From contig JANYGI010000121.1 in the NCBI GenBank assembly GCA_025362495.1, positions 1-64,000 of the forward strand: a stretch of DNA of 64,000 nucleotides, read 5' to 3'. Under the pieces are notes generated by a model. It searched no databases. It saw only the letters and a program-made list of their open reading frames with translations, and was not told the origin of the DNA. The DNA is from Byssovorax sp. GTDB taxonomy: Bacteria; Myxococcota_A; Polyangia; Polyangiales; Polyangiaceae. Every line of letters begins with the position of its first letter. The first letter of the stretch is position 1. The position numbers and the translations under genes are program-made. Shown piece after piece: positions 24,753 through 32,711 of the stretch.

Positions 24753-27002
24753 ATGCGGTGCGGAGCGATATCACGCGGGAGACGGGCGCTGCTCGGGGCG
24801 ATCACCGTCGCGCTCGCGCTGGGCGCGAACGGCTGCGTGAAGAAGCCCTACGCGCCGATCACCTGCGAGCGCGTCGACCTCAGCAACTGCGTGATCCAGA
24901 AGGTCGAGGTGCTCGGCAACCACGCCGTGTCGACCTCGGACATCAAGGAGAAGATCGCCACCACGGAGACCAGCCGACTCTTCGGCGGCGTCGTCGAGCA
25001 CATCCCGATCCTCGGCGTCTGGGACCGGCTCCTCGTGGACTACGAGCGGCTCGATCCCTTCGTCCTCGATCGTGATCTGTCGCGGATCGAGCGCTCGTAC
25101 CGCGCCCGCGGCTACTACGAGGCGCAGGTGCGCGCGGGCCGCACGATCAAGCTCCCGAACAAACAGGTGCGCGTGGAGATCGTCGTCGACGAGGGCCAGC
25201 CGGTGCACGTCGCGAAGGTCGAGCTGGCGTGGAAGGATCCGCGGAGCGATCTGCGCCCGCAGGTGACGCGCGCGATCGAGACGGCGAGGAAGGATCTGGC
25301 GATCGGCGCGCCCTTCGCGGAGGACGCCTTCGAGGCGACGAAGAAGAAGCTGCTGCGCGCGATGACCGATCGCGGCTTCGCGTACGCGCAGGCGCAGGGC
25401 GACGCGCACGTCGATCTGACGGCGCACCAGGCCGAGGTCGTCTACACGCTGGAGCTCGGCCCCGAGTCGAAGTTCGGTCCGATCACGATCGAGGGCAACG
25501 CCCCGCTGCCGGCCGAGCGGCTGCTCGCGGCGGTGAACACCCACGAAGGGCAGCGCTTCTCGACGGCGGCGCTCGAGTCGGCCGAGCTGGCGCTGACGGA
25601 GCTCGGCGTGTTCGGATCGATCCAGGCGGTGCCGCAGCTCGCCCCGGCGGGGCAGCCGCGCAACCCGATCGTGCCGGTGGTGTTCCGCGTCAGCGTGGCG
25701 CCGCTCCACGCCGCGCAGCTCGGCGGCGGCGCCGAGATCGGCGGGCGCGTCGAGGTGCACCTGCAAGCGCGGTGGGAAGACAAGAATTTCCTCGGCGGAT
25801 TGCGGCATTTCTCGGCCGAGCTGCGCCCCGGCGTCGAGCTCTATCCGCTGACGTTGCAGACCATTTTCGCGCCCAAGGACACGGTGCGGCCGCTGCCCGA
25901 GCTGCGCCTGCGCACCGAGCTGCAGCAGCCGGGCTTCGTCGAGGCGCGGACGACAGGCGTGCTCAGCGCCGCGGCGAACCTCTATCGTTTACCGACGAGC
26001 GAGGTCATCCCGAAGGACCCGGTCATCGTCGGCTACATCGAGTTCGCGGGGCGCGCCGGCGTGGAGCGGCGCTTCTGGGGCTCGCGCGTCAACTCCAGCT
26101 TCTACGCCGTCATCCAGCACGATCAGCCCTTCGCGTACCGCACGTACGACTTCAAGACGACGCCGCCGGGCTTCACCCCGATCACGCTCCCGTTCCTGCA
26201 GACGACGGCGTCGCTCGACATGCGCGTGGGCCAGAGCGGCAAGGCCGACAAGGTCAACCCGCACAGCGGGTTCTACTTCCAGAACGATCTGCAGGTCATG
26301 CCCCTCGGCGACGCGGGACACGCGATCCACGACGTGCGCGTGCGGCCCGAGCTCCGCGGGTACATCCCGATCGCCAAGCGCTGGACGCTGGCGCTGCGCG
26401 CGGCGTCGGGGCTCCTGTTCCCGCTCGGTAGCTACGGGACGAAGCTGCTCGAGCCCAACGTGTGCGCGGGGCTGAAGCCGAGCGATCCGGCGGCGGCGGC
26501 CTGCAACGCCGATCTGCAGGTGCTGCAGTTCCGCGCGTTCTTCAGCGGCGGGGCGAACTCCAACCGCGGCTACCCGTACAACGGCGTCGGCCCGCACCAG
26601 AAGGTGCCGCTGTCGAACATCACGCTCAACACCAACATCCCGGTCGCGACGGGCGGCCTCACGTTGTGGGAGGGATCGCTCGAGCTGCGCGCGCCGATCG
26701 TCGGCCCGCTCGGGACGGTGTTCTTCGTCGATGGCAGCAACATCAGCCCGAGCGTCGCGCAGTTCGACTTCACGGCGCCGCACCTCTCGGCAGGCTTCGG
26801 GCTGCGCTACGACACGCCCGTCGGCCCCGCGCGGCTCGATCTCGGCGTACGGATCCCCTGCGCGCAGAAGCTCGGGAGCTGCGGTCCGATCTACGATCCG
26901 AGCAGCCCCGAAAAGGCGTCGCTGTCATCGGCCGAGGGCGAGGCCGGCACGATCTTCGGGCTGCCCATCGCCATTTCGATCGCCATCGGGGAGGCGTTCT
27001 AG
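24753..27002 (+). CDS. Omp85/BamA-TamA family outer-membrane protein
   Basis: 749 residues from ATG 24753. Residues about 35-340 contain POTRA-like repeats (VQ-type strands: NCVIQKVEVLGNHAVSTSDI, SKFGPITIEGNAPLPAERLL), then the 16-stranded barrel with GGANSNRGYPYNG and VGPARLDLGVRI, the conserved barrel motif and last strands, and a terminal Phe. These proteins insert barrel proteins in the outer membrane (Bam) or move autotransporters (Tam). The unusual point is an N-terminal lipobox (LALGANGC, Cys about residue 25) instead of a plain signal peptide. With four or fewer POTRA domains it is closer to TamA; a second BamA should exist elsewhere in the genome. Divergent from the Rieske operon. 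Confidence 0.85.
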   Translation: MRCGAISRGRRALLGAITVALALGANGCVKKPYAPITCERVDLSNCVIQKVEVLGNHAVSTSDIKEKIATTETSRLFGGVVEHIPILGVWDRLLVDYERLDPFVLDRDLSRIERSYRARGYYEAQVRAGRTIKLPNKQVRVEIVVDEGQPVHVAKVELAWKDPRSDLRPQVTRAIETARKDLAIGAPFAEDAFEATKKKLLRAMTDRGFAYAQAQGDAHVDLTAHQAEVVYTLELGPESKFGPITIEGNAPLPAERLLAAVNTHEGQRFSTAALESAELALTELGVFGSIQAVPQLAPAGQPRNPIVPVVFRVSVAPLHAAQLGGGAEIGGRVEVHLQARWEDKNFLGGLRHFSAELRPGVELYPLTLQTIFAPKDTVRPLPELRLRTELQQPGFVEARTTGVLSAAANLYRLPTSEVIPKDPVIVGYIEFAGRAGVERRFWGSRVNSSFYAVIQHDQPFAYRTYDFKTTPPGFTPITLPFLQTTASLDMRVGQSGKADKVNPHSGFYFQNDLQVMPLGDAGHAIHDVRVRPELRGYIPIAKRWTLALRAASGLLFPLGSYGTKLLEPNVCAGLKPSDPAAAACNADLQVLQFRAFFSGGANSNRGYPYNGVGPHQKVPLSNITLNTNIPVATGGLTLWEGSLELRAPIVGPLGTVFFVDGSNISPSVAQFDFTAPHLSAGFGLRYDTPVGPARLDLGVRIPCAQKLGSCGPIYDPSSPEKASLSSAEGEAGTIFGLPIAISIAIGEAF

Positions 27003-27041
27003 AACTCTGGGCGCACGCGCGACCCAAGGCTGCGCGTGGAT

Positions 27042-27058
27042 GCCGGTCGGATACCGGC
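27042..27058. terminator. Short hairpin between convergent Omp85 and Cys4 genes
   Basis: GCCGGT (27042-27047) pairs with ACCGGC (27053-27058) around a 5-base loop in an 81-base intergenic gap between convergent genes. No T-run, so weak. Confidence 0.3.
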
Positions 27059-27083
27059 GGGTGAGCGGAGGGCTAGGCTCGGG

Positions 27084-27368
27084 TCAGCCTTCTTCTTCCT
27101 CGACGCTCCAGGCGGCCAGGGCGGTTACCCCGATCGCGGTGGCGCAGCGGCGACAGAGCGCGGGCTCTTCGCACCGTGACTCTTCTCCGCGAGTCCAGAT
27201 GTAGAGGCCTCTACCCGCGGGCTCACCTTCGATCGCTTCGTCGCAAACATCGCAACGAAGCTCGACCGAACCGGTCTCGTGGCGATGGGCTTGCAACGCC
27301 GCATCGGCCACCGAATCGATGGAGACTGCTATCTGGCGACTGTGATTCGTATGCGTCTCGAGCGGCAC
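27084..27368 (-). CDS. Small Cys-rich (zinc ribbon-like) hypothetical protein
   Basis: 94 residues. Two Cys pairs, ELRCDVCDEAIEG and PALCRRCATAIG, spaced about 32 residues apart with a further Cys (RCEEP), look like a zinc-binding knuckle pair; the middle reads GLYIWTRGEE. No family is recognised. The acidic C-terminus (SVEEEEG) and the absence of a signal peptide suggest a cytoplasmic protein. It converges with the Omp85 gene across 81 bases that hold a hairpin. Confidence 0.55.
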   Translation of the reverse strand: MPLETHTNHSRQIAVSIDSVADAALQAHRHETGSVELRCDVCDEAIEGEPAGRGLYIWTRGEESRCEEPALCRRCATAIGVTALAAWSVEEEEG

Positions 27369-27483
27369 CGTTCACCTCCCGGCGACGACCCGATGCTAGC
27401 TCAGTGCGAGTCCGAACGCACGATCAGCCGACGCCTTACAGCGAGACAAGGTGGCACGGACGGCAGTCTGACCAACAAGTCGC

Positions 27484-28398
27484 TCATTTTCGTGCTGTCG
27501 CGAGCAGCACGAGGCCGGCGCAGGCCACCAGGGTACCCGCTATCGCCCGGGGGGTGATCCGGTCGGCGTTCAGCCATTTCCCCAGAGGAAGCGCGAAGAT
27601 CGGGCTCGTCGCGAGGAGCGTGGAGGCGGTCGCCGTCTTGCCCGCGTGGCCGATGGCGAACTGGCTCAGCCAGATACCCAGGTAAGTCCCGATGGCCGCG
27701 GAGCCGGCGACGGCGCCCATCACGCCGGGGAGCCGCAGCGCGCGCGTGTAGCCGACGAGCCGACGGGAGAGCGCCGCGAGGATCAGGATCCCCATGACGC
27801 CGGCCGGGAGGCGGACCAGCGCGGCGTCGAGCGCGCTGATGTGCTCGTTCATCGCGACGCGCGACATGAGGCTGCCCGCGGCCTGACCGAGGCCCGCGGC
27901 GGCGCCGAAGAGCACGCCCGCGAGCGTGAGCGGCTGCGGCGCGCGATCGATCGTGACGGCGTCGCGCTCGTAGACGACGAGGCCGACGCCGATCATCACC
28001 GCGAGGATGCCGCCCCACTCGCCCGCGCGGAGCTGCTCGCCGAGGAAGATCGCGCCGCCGATCGCCGCGAACACCGGCGCCGTGGAGAGCAGCAACAGGG
28101 CGCGGCGGACGCCGATGGTGACGATGGCCTGGAAGTACGCGCCGTCGCCGAGGGCGAGCCCGATGAAGCCGCTCGCGATGAGCCAGCCCGTCGCGCGCGG
28201 CGAGACCGCGGGGACGAGGTGCCCGCCGAGCGCGCGGACCACCAGCGCCGTCGCGAAGAAGAAGCAGAGCGCGGCGACGCACTTGCCCAGGTTCATCGCG
28301 CCGGGCGGGACCTCGCCGCTGCGGCCGATGCGGCCGAACAGGTGCGAGCCCACCGCCCAGCAGCAGGACGCGCTCAGCGCGGCGAGCTCTCCAATCAT
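27484..28398 (-). CDS. EamA/DMT-family transporter
   Basis: 304 residues with ten hydrophobic helices in two five-helix halves, the usual build of the drug/metabolite transporter superfamily. The first half ends with GEWGGILAVMIGVGLVVYE and the second with ITPRAIAGTLVACAGLVLL, the paired EamA end motifs; the first opens with ELAALSASCCWAVGSHLFG. Such proteins export metabolites or amino acids; the substrate cannot be read. ATG 28398 is the first start in frame. It follows the Fe-S oxidoreductase gene on the same strand with a 37-base gap, so co-transcription is possible but a functional link is not evident. Confidence 0.88.
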   Translation of the reverse strand: MIGELAALSASCCWAVGSHLFGRIGRSGEVPPGAMNLGKCVAALCFFFATALVVRALGGHLVPAVSPRATGWLIASGFIGLALGDGAYFQAIVTIGVRRALLLLSTAPVFAAIGGAIFLGEQLRAGEWGGILAVMIGVGLVVYERDAVTIDRAPQPLTLAGVLFGAAAGLGQAAGSLMSRVAMNEHISALDAALVRLPAGVMGILILAALSRRLVGYTRALRLPGVMGAVAGSAAIGTYLGIWLSQFAIGHAGKTATASTLLATSPIFALPLGKWLNADRITPRAIAGTLVACAGLVLLATARK

Positions 28399-28435
28399 CT
28401 CGCCGCCGGGCTTGTCTGGCTTGTTTTGAAGGGGA

Positions 28436-30862
28436 TCAGGCTTCTGCGACGCCTTCGCGGGCCGCGGGAGCAGCGCGCGGAGGATCTTGCGGCATGGCCG
28501 CGCGAACGCCGAAGGGCTTATCGAGCGCGCAGCTCTCTTCGAGCAGCTCGACCACGTCCATCTGGCGGATCTCGTCGTCCTTCGAGACGGCCTTGAGGCC
28601 GTCGGTGATCATCGTCTGGCAGAACGGGCAGCCGGTCGCGATCGTCTTCGCTTCGGTCTGCAGGAGCTGCAGCGTCCGCTTCACGTTGACGCGATCCTTG
28701 TTCTGCTCCTCCATGAACATCTGCCCGCCGCCGGCGCCGCAACAGAGGCCCTTTTGCCGGTTCCAGCCCTCGGCCTCGACCAGCTCGAGGCCGGGGATGC
28801 TCTTCAGGATGTTGCGCGGCTGCTCGTAGATGTCGTTGTAGCGACCGAGGTAGCAGGAATCGTGGAAGACGACCTTCCCCTCGACGCGCTTGCGCGGGAT
28901 GAGCTTCTTTTCAGCCACGAGGCCGAGCAGGAAGTCGGTGTGGTGCACGACCTCGAACTTCGCTCCGAAGTCGGGGTACTCGTTGGCGAGCGAGTTGAAG
29001 CAGTGCGGGCAGGTCGTGATGATCTGCTTGATGCCGCCCTGCTCTTTGTAGCCGTTGAGCGTCGCCGCGTTGGTCTCGGCGAGCATCGCGAAGAGGTACT
29101 CGTTGCCGGCGCGCCGCGCGGGATCGCCGGTGCACGTCTCTTCCTGACCGAGGATCGCGAACTCGACGCCGGCCGCCTTCATCAGCTTCGCCGTGGAGCG
29201 GGCGATCTTCTTGGCGCGATCGTCGTAGCTCGCCGCGCAGCCGACCCAGTAGAGCACCGGGGCGTCGGGCATCTCGGCCATGGTCGGGATGCCGAGGCCC
29301 TCGGCCCAGTTGCCGCGATCGAGGCGCGCGAGGTTCCACGGGTTGCCGTTGACCTCCATGCCGGCGAACGGGCCCTGGAGCTCGTTCGGGATCTCGCCCT
29401 TCACGAGCACCAGGTTGCGGCGCATCTCGACGATCTTGTCGACGTAGCTGATCATCACCGGGCACTGCTCTTCGCAGGCGCGGCAGGTGGTGCAGGCCCA
29501 GAGCACGTCGGGGTGGATGACGTTGGAGACGAGGTCGATCGGCTTCGAGATGATCTCGGCGACGGGGATCGGGTTCTCGGGGAACACCGGCTCGTGGTGG
29601 CCGTGATCGTCGTGGCCGTGATCGTCCGCGCCGTGCGCGTGATCGTCGTGGCCGTGCGCGTGATCGCCCTCGGCATGCGCGTGATCGGCGTGCGCCGCGT
29701 GGCCGTGGCCGTCGTCCTCGGGGCCCTTGGGGCCGCCGACGCGATCGAGGAACTCTTTCTCGCGGCCGTAGAGGTGGTCGCGGAGATCGAGCGTGAGCTG
29801 CTTCGGGCTGAGCATCTTCCCGCTCTTGTGCGCGGGGCAGTTGTCGCTGCAGCGGCCGCACTCGGTGCAGGTGTAGAAGTCGAGGATGGCCTTCCACGTG
29901 AAGTGCTCGATGCGCGAGATGCCGACCGGGGCCGCGGTCTCGGGCTCTTCCACGGCCTTCATCACCATCTCGCCGATGGCCTCGGAGCTCGCCGCCATGA
30001 GCGGCAGGCGGCCGGGCTTGGTCAGGTCGCGCGTGAAGACGTTGGGGATCGCCGTGATGATGTGGAAGTGCTTCGAGTGCGGGAGGAGGTTCAGGAAGAT
30101 CAGCACCAGTGACGAGTGCATCCAGAAGCCGACGGTCGCGAGCGCGACGAGGTTCTGCACGCCGGCGCCGTCGAGGACCGTCGCGAAGAACGAGCCCGCG
30201 GGGTTCGGGAAGATGTGCCAGCCGAGCGCCTCGCCCGCCGGAGCCGGGCCGCCGAAGTGGGCGACGATCTTGGTGACCGAGCGGCAGAGCTCGACGTCGC
30301 CCTCGGCGCACGCCGGGCCGGCCCAGCGGTGCCAGAGCACCGTGGACGCGCCGTCGTAGATCATGTCGGCGAGCATCATCACGACGATGATCCCGAGGAT
30401 GAGCAGGCCCTCGCCCGAGAGCGTCATCCGCTTCTCGCCCTTGACGCGGTAGCCGATGAACACGAGCGCGCCGAAGACGACGAGCGAGCCGAAGAGATCC
30501 TTCGCGAATTCGTAGAATGCGCCGAGCGGGACGGCGCCGATCAGCGGCACGTGCACCGGCTGCGGGCCGAGGATGAAGAGGTTGAAGCTCGGGTCGAAGC
30601 CGCGACCCCAGAGGATCAGCGAGCGGAGCAGGAGCACGAGGAAGCCCGTGAAGATGAGCTTGTGAGCCAGCCCGGCGAGCGGGTAGTAGCTCATCTTCTT
30701 CTGGGCGAACGCGTAGATGTACGTGCCCTTGAGGCGCTCGACGAGGTTGTCGATGCGGTTCACGCCCCGGCCGACCTTGAGCAGCTGCCAGCGTCGGTTT
30801 GCGCTCCACGCGAAGGCCGCGGAGAGCGCGACGAGCATGGTGAGCATCCAGGTGGGATTCAT
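28436..30862 (-). CDS. Membrane Fe-S oxidoreductase with two 4Fe-4S and two CCG domains and a His-rich loop
   Basis: 808 residues. Residues 1-290 hold about six membrane helices with paired His (NarI-like quinol end). Then two ferredoxin clusters (CTECGRCSDNCP and CTTCRACEEQCP), and two CCG-type domains of HdrB/GlpC kind (VGCAAS, TCTGDPARRAGN, TTCPHC; then DSCYLGRYND, LCCGAGGG, TGCPFC). This build matches membrane quinone-linked reductases that take electrons from electron-transfer flavoprotein or lactate/disulphide-like donors. Between the two ferredoxin motifs lies a His/Asp/Gly loop of about 40 residues (GHGHAAHADHAHAEGDHAHG onwards) not found in the core family, possibly a metal store or low-complexity expansion. 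A TTGACG/TAAAAG promoter lies upstream. EamA follows. Confidence 0.85.
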   Translation of the reverse strand: MNPTWMLTMLVALSAAFAWSANRRWQLLKVGRGVNRIDNLVERLKGTYIYAFAQKKMSYYPLAGLAHKLIFTGFLVLLLRSLILWGRGFDPSFNLFILGPQPVHVPLIGAVPLGAFYEFAKDLFGSLVVFGALVFIGYRVKGEKRMTLSGEGLLILGIIVVMMLADMIYDGASTVLWHRWAGPACAEGDVELCRSVTKIVAHFGGPAPAGEALGWHIFPNPAGSFFATVLDGAGVQNLVALATVGFWMHSSLVLIFLNLLPHSKHFHIITAIPNVFTRDLTKPGRLPLMAASSEAIGEMVMKAVEEPETAAPVGISRIEHFTWKAILDFYTCTECGRCSDNCPAHKSGKMLSPKQLTLDLRDHLYGREKEFLDRVGGPKGPEDDGHGHAAHADHAHAEGDHAHGHDDHAHGADDHGHDDHGHHEPVFPENPIPVAEIISKPIDLVSNVIHPDVLWACTTCRACEEQCPVMISYVDKIVEMRRNLVLVKGEIPNELQGPFAGMEVNGNPWNLARLDRGNWAEGLGIPTMAEMPDAPVLYWVGCAASYDDRAKKIARSTAKLMKAAGVEFAILGQEETCTGDPARRAGNEYLFAMLAETNAATLNGYKEQGGIKQIITTCPHCFNSLANEYPDFGAKFEVVHHTDFLLGLVAEKKLIPRKRVEGKVVFHDSCYLGRYNDIYEQPRNILKSIPGLELVEAEGWNRQKGLCCGAGGGQMFMEEQNKDRVNVKRTLQLLQTEAKTIATGCPFCQTMITDGLKAVSKDDEIRQMDVVELLEESCALDKPFGVRAAMPQDPPRAAPAAREGVAEA
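29592..29716 (-). repeat. His/Asp/Gly-encoding repeat in the Fe-S oxidoreductase
   Basis: Short GTGATCGTCGTGGCC-like repeats encode the His-rich loop between the two ferredoxin motifs, part of the gene at 28436-30862. Confidence 0.75.
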
Positions 30863-30921
30863 TGCGGTAGGGTTCTCCGGTCGCGAATGCCAGGGCGCAG
30901 ACAGCCGCTAAATGGCGCCGA

Positions 30922-30951
30922 CTTTTAGGGTTGAACGTGCCCTCACGTCAA
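30922..30951 (-). promoter_or_regulatory. Candidate promoter of the Fe-S oxidoreductase gene
   Basis: On the minus strand TTGACG (30951-30946) and TAAAAG (30927-30922) are 18 bases apart, about 60 bases before ATG 30862. The -10 box is a weak match, but the A/T-rich pocket stands out in this GC-rich DNA. Confidence 0.35.
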
Positions 30952-30999
30952 CCCGCTGCTCACCGGCGTCGGCGGTTGGTATCGTTTGACACCGGCGGA

Positions 31000-31605
31000 T
31001 CAGAGCGTGAATTCAAACGTTTTTTCTTCGGTGCCGGGGCCCGGGGCGAGCTCGACCGTCATCCCGTAGGAGCGCTGGCCGACGCGGGCGCCGAGGCGGA
31101 CCTTGATCGGCGGGGCGGCGCCGTTGAGCTTGTCGAGGCGGACGACGACGCGGTAGCGACCCCGGCGCGGCTCGCCCTCGGCGAGGAACACGTTCTCCAC
31201 GTTCTGCCCCTGGCACTCGCCGTTGCGCGGGCAATCGCGGTCTTTCAGGAGGCCGGTGCTCGTCGACTCGCCCAGGCGAGCGAGCTCGCCCGCGGGATCG
31301 TAGACGTTGAGATCGACGTCGGCCTCGGCGGTTTCCCAGGCGATCACGAACTGGAGGATGCCGGTGTGCAGGCCGCAGCCCTCGTCGATCACGCCGTTGC
31401 AGTTGTTGTCGCGGGCATCGAAGCAGAGCTCGACCCCCGTCGGCGTGCAGGCGAGCTCGAGCCCCGCGCCCTCGGGCGCCTTGACGTCGCGCACCGAAAG
31501 GGCGTCTTTTGCAGGCCCGCCGGGCGCGTCGAGGCAGGCGGCCGGCCCGAGCAGCGCCGCGCTCGCGAGGGCAATGACGGCGACGAGACGGTGGCGACGA
31601 GGCAT
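31000..31605 (-). CDS. Lipoprotein with MopE-like metal-binding motif
   Basis: 201 residues from ATG 31605, 11 bases after the TPR gene. Lipobox LLGPAAC near residue 25. CFDARDNNCNGVIDEGC (residues about 60-76) is the Asp/Asn-rich calcium-type loop between two Cys seen in MopE-like myxobacterial proteins. The rest is a beta domain (LQFVIAWETAEADVDLNVYD, YRVVVRLDKLNG, SYGMTVELAPGP) like the DUF2135/YfaP type that presents strands with a DVDLNVYDP motif. Likely an outer-membrane or periplasmic sensor or binding protein. Its position at the end of a kinase operon suggests it reports on the envelope to that kinase. Confidence 0.75.
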   Translation of the reverse strand: MPRRHRLVAVIALASAALLGPAACLDAPGGPAKDALSVRDVKAPEGAGLELACTPTGVELCFDARDNNCNGVIDEGCGLHTGILQFVIAWETAEADVDLNVYDPAGELARLGESTSTGLLKDRDCPRNGECQGQNVENVFLAEGEPRRGRYRVVVRLDKLNGAAPPIKVRLGARVGQRSYGMTVELAPGPGTEEKTFEFTL

Positions 31606-31616
31606 GCGCGACCTCG

Positions 31617-32711
31617 TCAGAACGTGCCGGCGCAGCTCACGCCACCGAGGCCCGCGAGGGTGCACGCCATGGTCGGTGAAGTCTTCGCGACGGGCGGCGG
31701 AGGCGCGTCGACGCCGGGCTCGGTCGGAGCCGCTTTGGCCTGCGCCTTCGGGGCCGCGACGACCAGCACGACGCCCGCCGCGACGAGCACGCCCGCTCCG
31801 ATGCCGAGCCCGATGCTCGCGCTGCGGAGCGCGTCGGCGCGATCGGCCTCGGCGTTGGTGACGCTGATGTCGTAGCTGCAGAGCCGCTGATCACCCTTGG
31901 CGCAGCGATCCCCGTAGAACGCGAGGTGCTGCGCGACGTCGTCCTTCACGAGGCCCTGGAGCTGCAGGCTCTCGATCGTAAGGATCAGCGCGGTCGCGCC
32001 GACGACGACGCCCGCTCCAGCGACGCCGAAGCCGACCATCTTCTGGTGCGGGATCCAGCCTTTTTTCGGCGGCGGCAGAGGCGCGATCACCACCTTCGGC
32101 GGCGGCGGCGGGGGCCTGGCTTTCTCGGTGGGATCGAGCGGGAGGTCGACGAGCTTGCCGCCCTCGAGCTTGAGCTCTTGCGTCGCGTCGAGATGATCGG
32201 GCGCGGTGACCGTGAAGCGGTGCTGGCCTTCGAGCAGGCGGATCGGCCGCTCGAGCGGGAGCGGGCGCGCCGGGGTCTCGTCGACCTGGAGCATCGCCGC
32301 GGGCACGCGCGACGAGACGGTCACGGTCGCGAGGTGGCTCGTCGCCTTCGCGAGCTGCTCTTGCACGTCTTTCCTCGTCGCGTCGTCGAGCGGCGACACG
32401 GTCGACGCGAGCGCGGCCTCGAGCGACGCAGCGGCCTTCTCCCACCGCTCGAGGGCGAGCTCCGAGTAGCCCGCCATGCGGAGGATCTGCGCGCTGGGGT
32501 AGAGCGCCCTCGCCTGATCGAAGAGGCCGAGGGCCTTCTCGTACTCGTTGGCCTTGTACGCGGCGAAGCCTTCGCCCGCCGTCTGCCGGGCGATCTTGAT
32601 CTCTTCAGGCGACTGCGCGGACGCGGGCGTGGAGAGGGCGAGCATGGCGACGAGACCCAGGCCCGCGAAGAGCGCGGCCCGACGTCGTGATCCGAGGTGG
32701 CGAGCGATCAT
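31617..32711 (-). CDS. Exported TPR/PEGA-like protein with two membrane helices
   Basis: 364 residues; ATG 32711 sits on the stop of the upstream kinase (TGATG overlap). Signal peptide (ALSTPASA), TPR-like helices (AGEGFAAYKANEYEKALGLF, RMAGYSELALERWEKAAAS, residues 40-115), a PEGA-like strand region (VSSRVPAAMLQVDETPARPL, HRFTVTAPDHLDAT), a proline-rich hinge, then two hydrophobic helices (VGFGVAGAGVVVGATALIL and SIGLGIGAGVLVAAGVVLVV) and an Ala/Pro tail with two Cys near the end. This mix is common in Polyangia exported proteins placed next to kinases. Probably an envelope partner of the kinase at 32711-34771; no enzymatic motif. Confidence 0.75.
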   Translation of the reverse strand: MIARHLGSRRRAALFAGLGLVAMLALSTPASAQSPEEIKIARQTAGEGFAAYKANEYEKALGLFDQARALYPSAQILRMAGYSELALERWEKAAASLEAALASTVSPLDDATRKDVQEQLAKATSHLATVTVSSRVPAAMLQVDETPARPLPLERPIRLLEGQHRFTVTAPDHLDATQELKLEGGKLVDLPLDPTEKARPPPPPPKVVIAPLPPPKKGWIPHQKMVGFGVAGAGVVVGATALILTIESLQLQGLVKDDVAQHLAFYGDRCAKGDQRLCSYDISVTNAEADRADALRSASIGLGIGAGVLVAAGVVLVVAAPKAQAKAAPTEPGVDAPPPPVAKTSPTMACTLAGLGGVSCAGTF

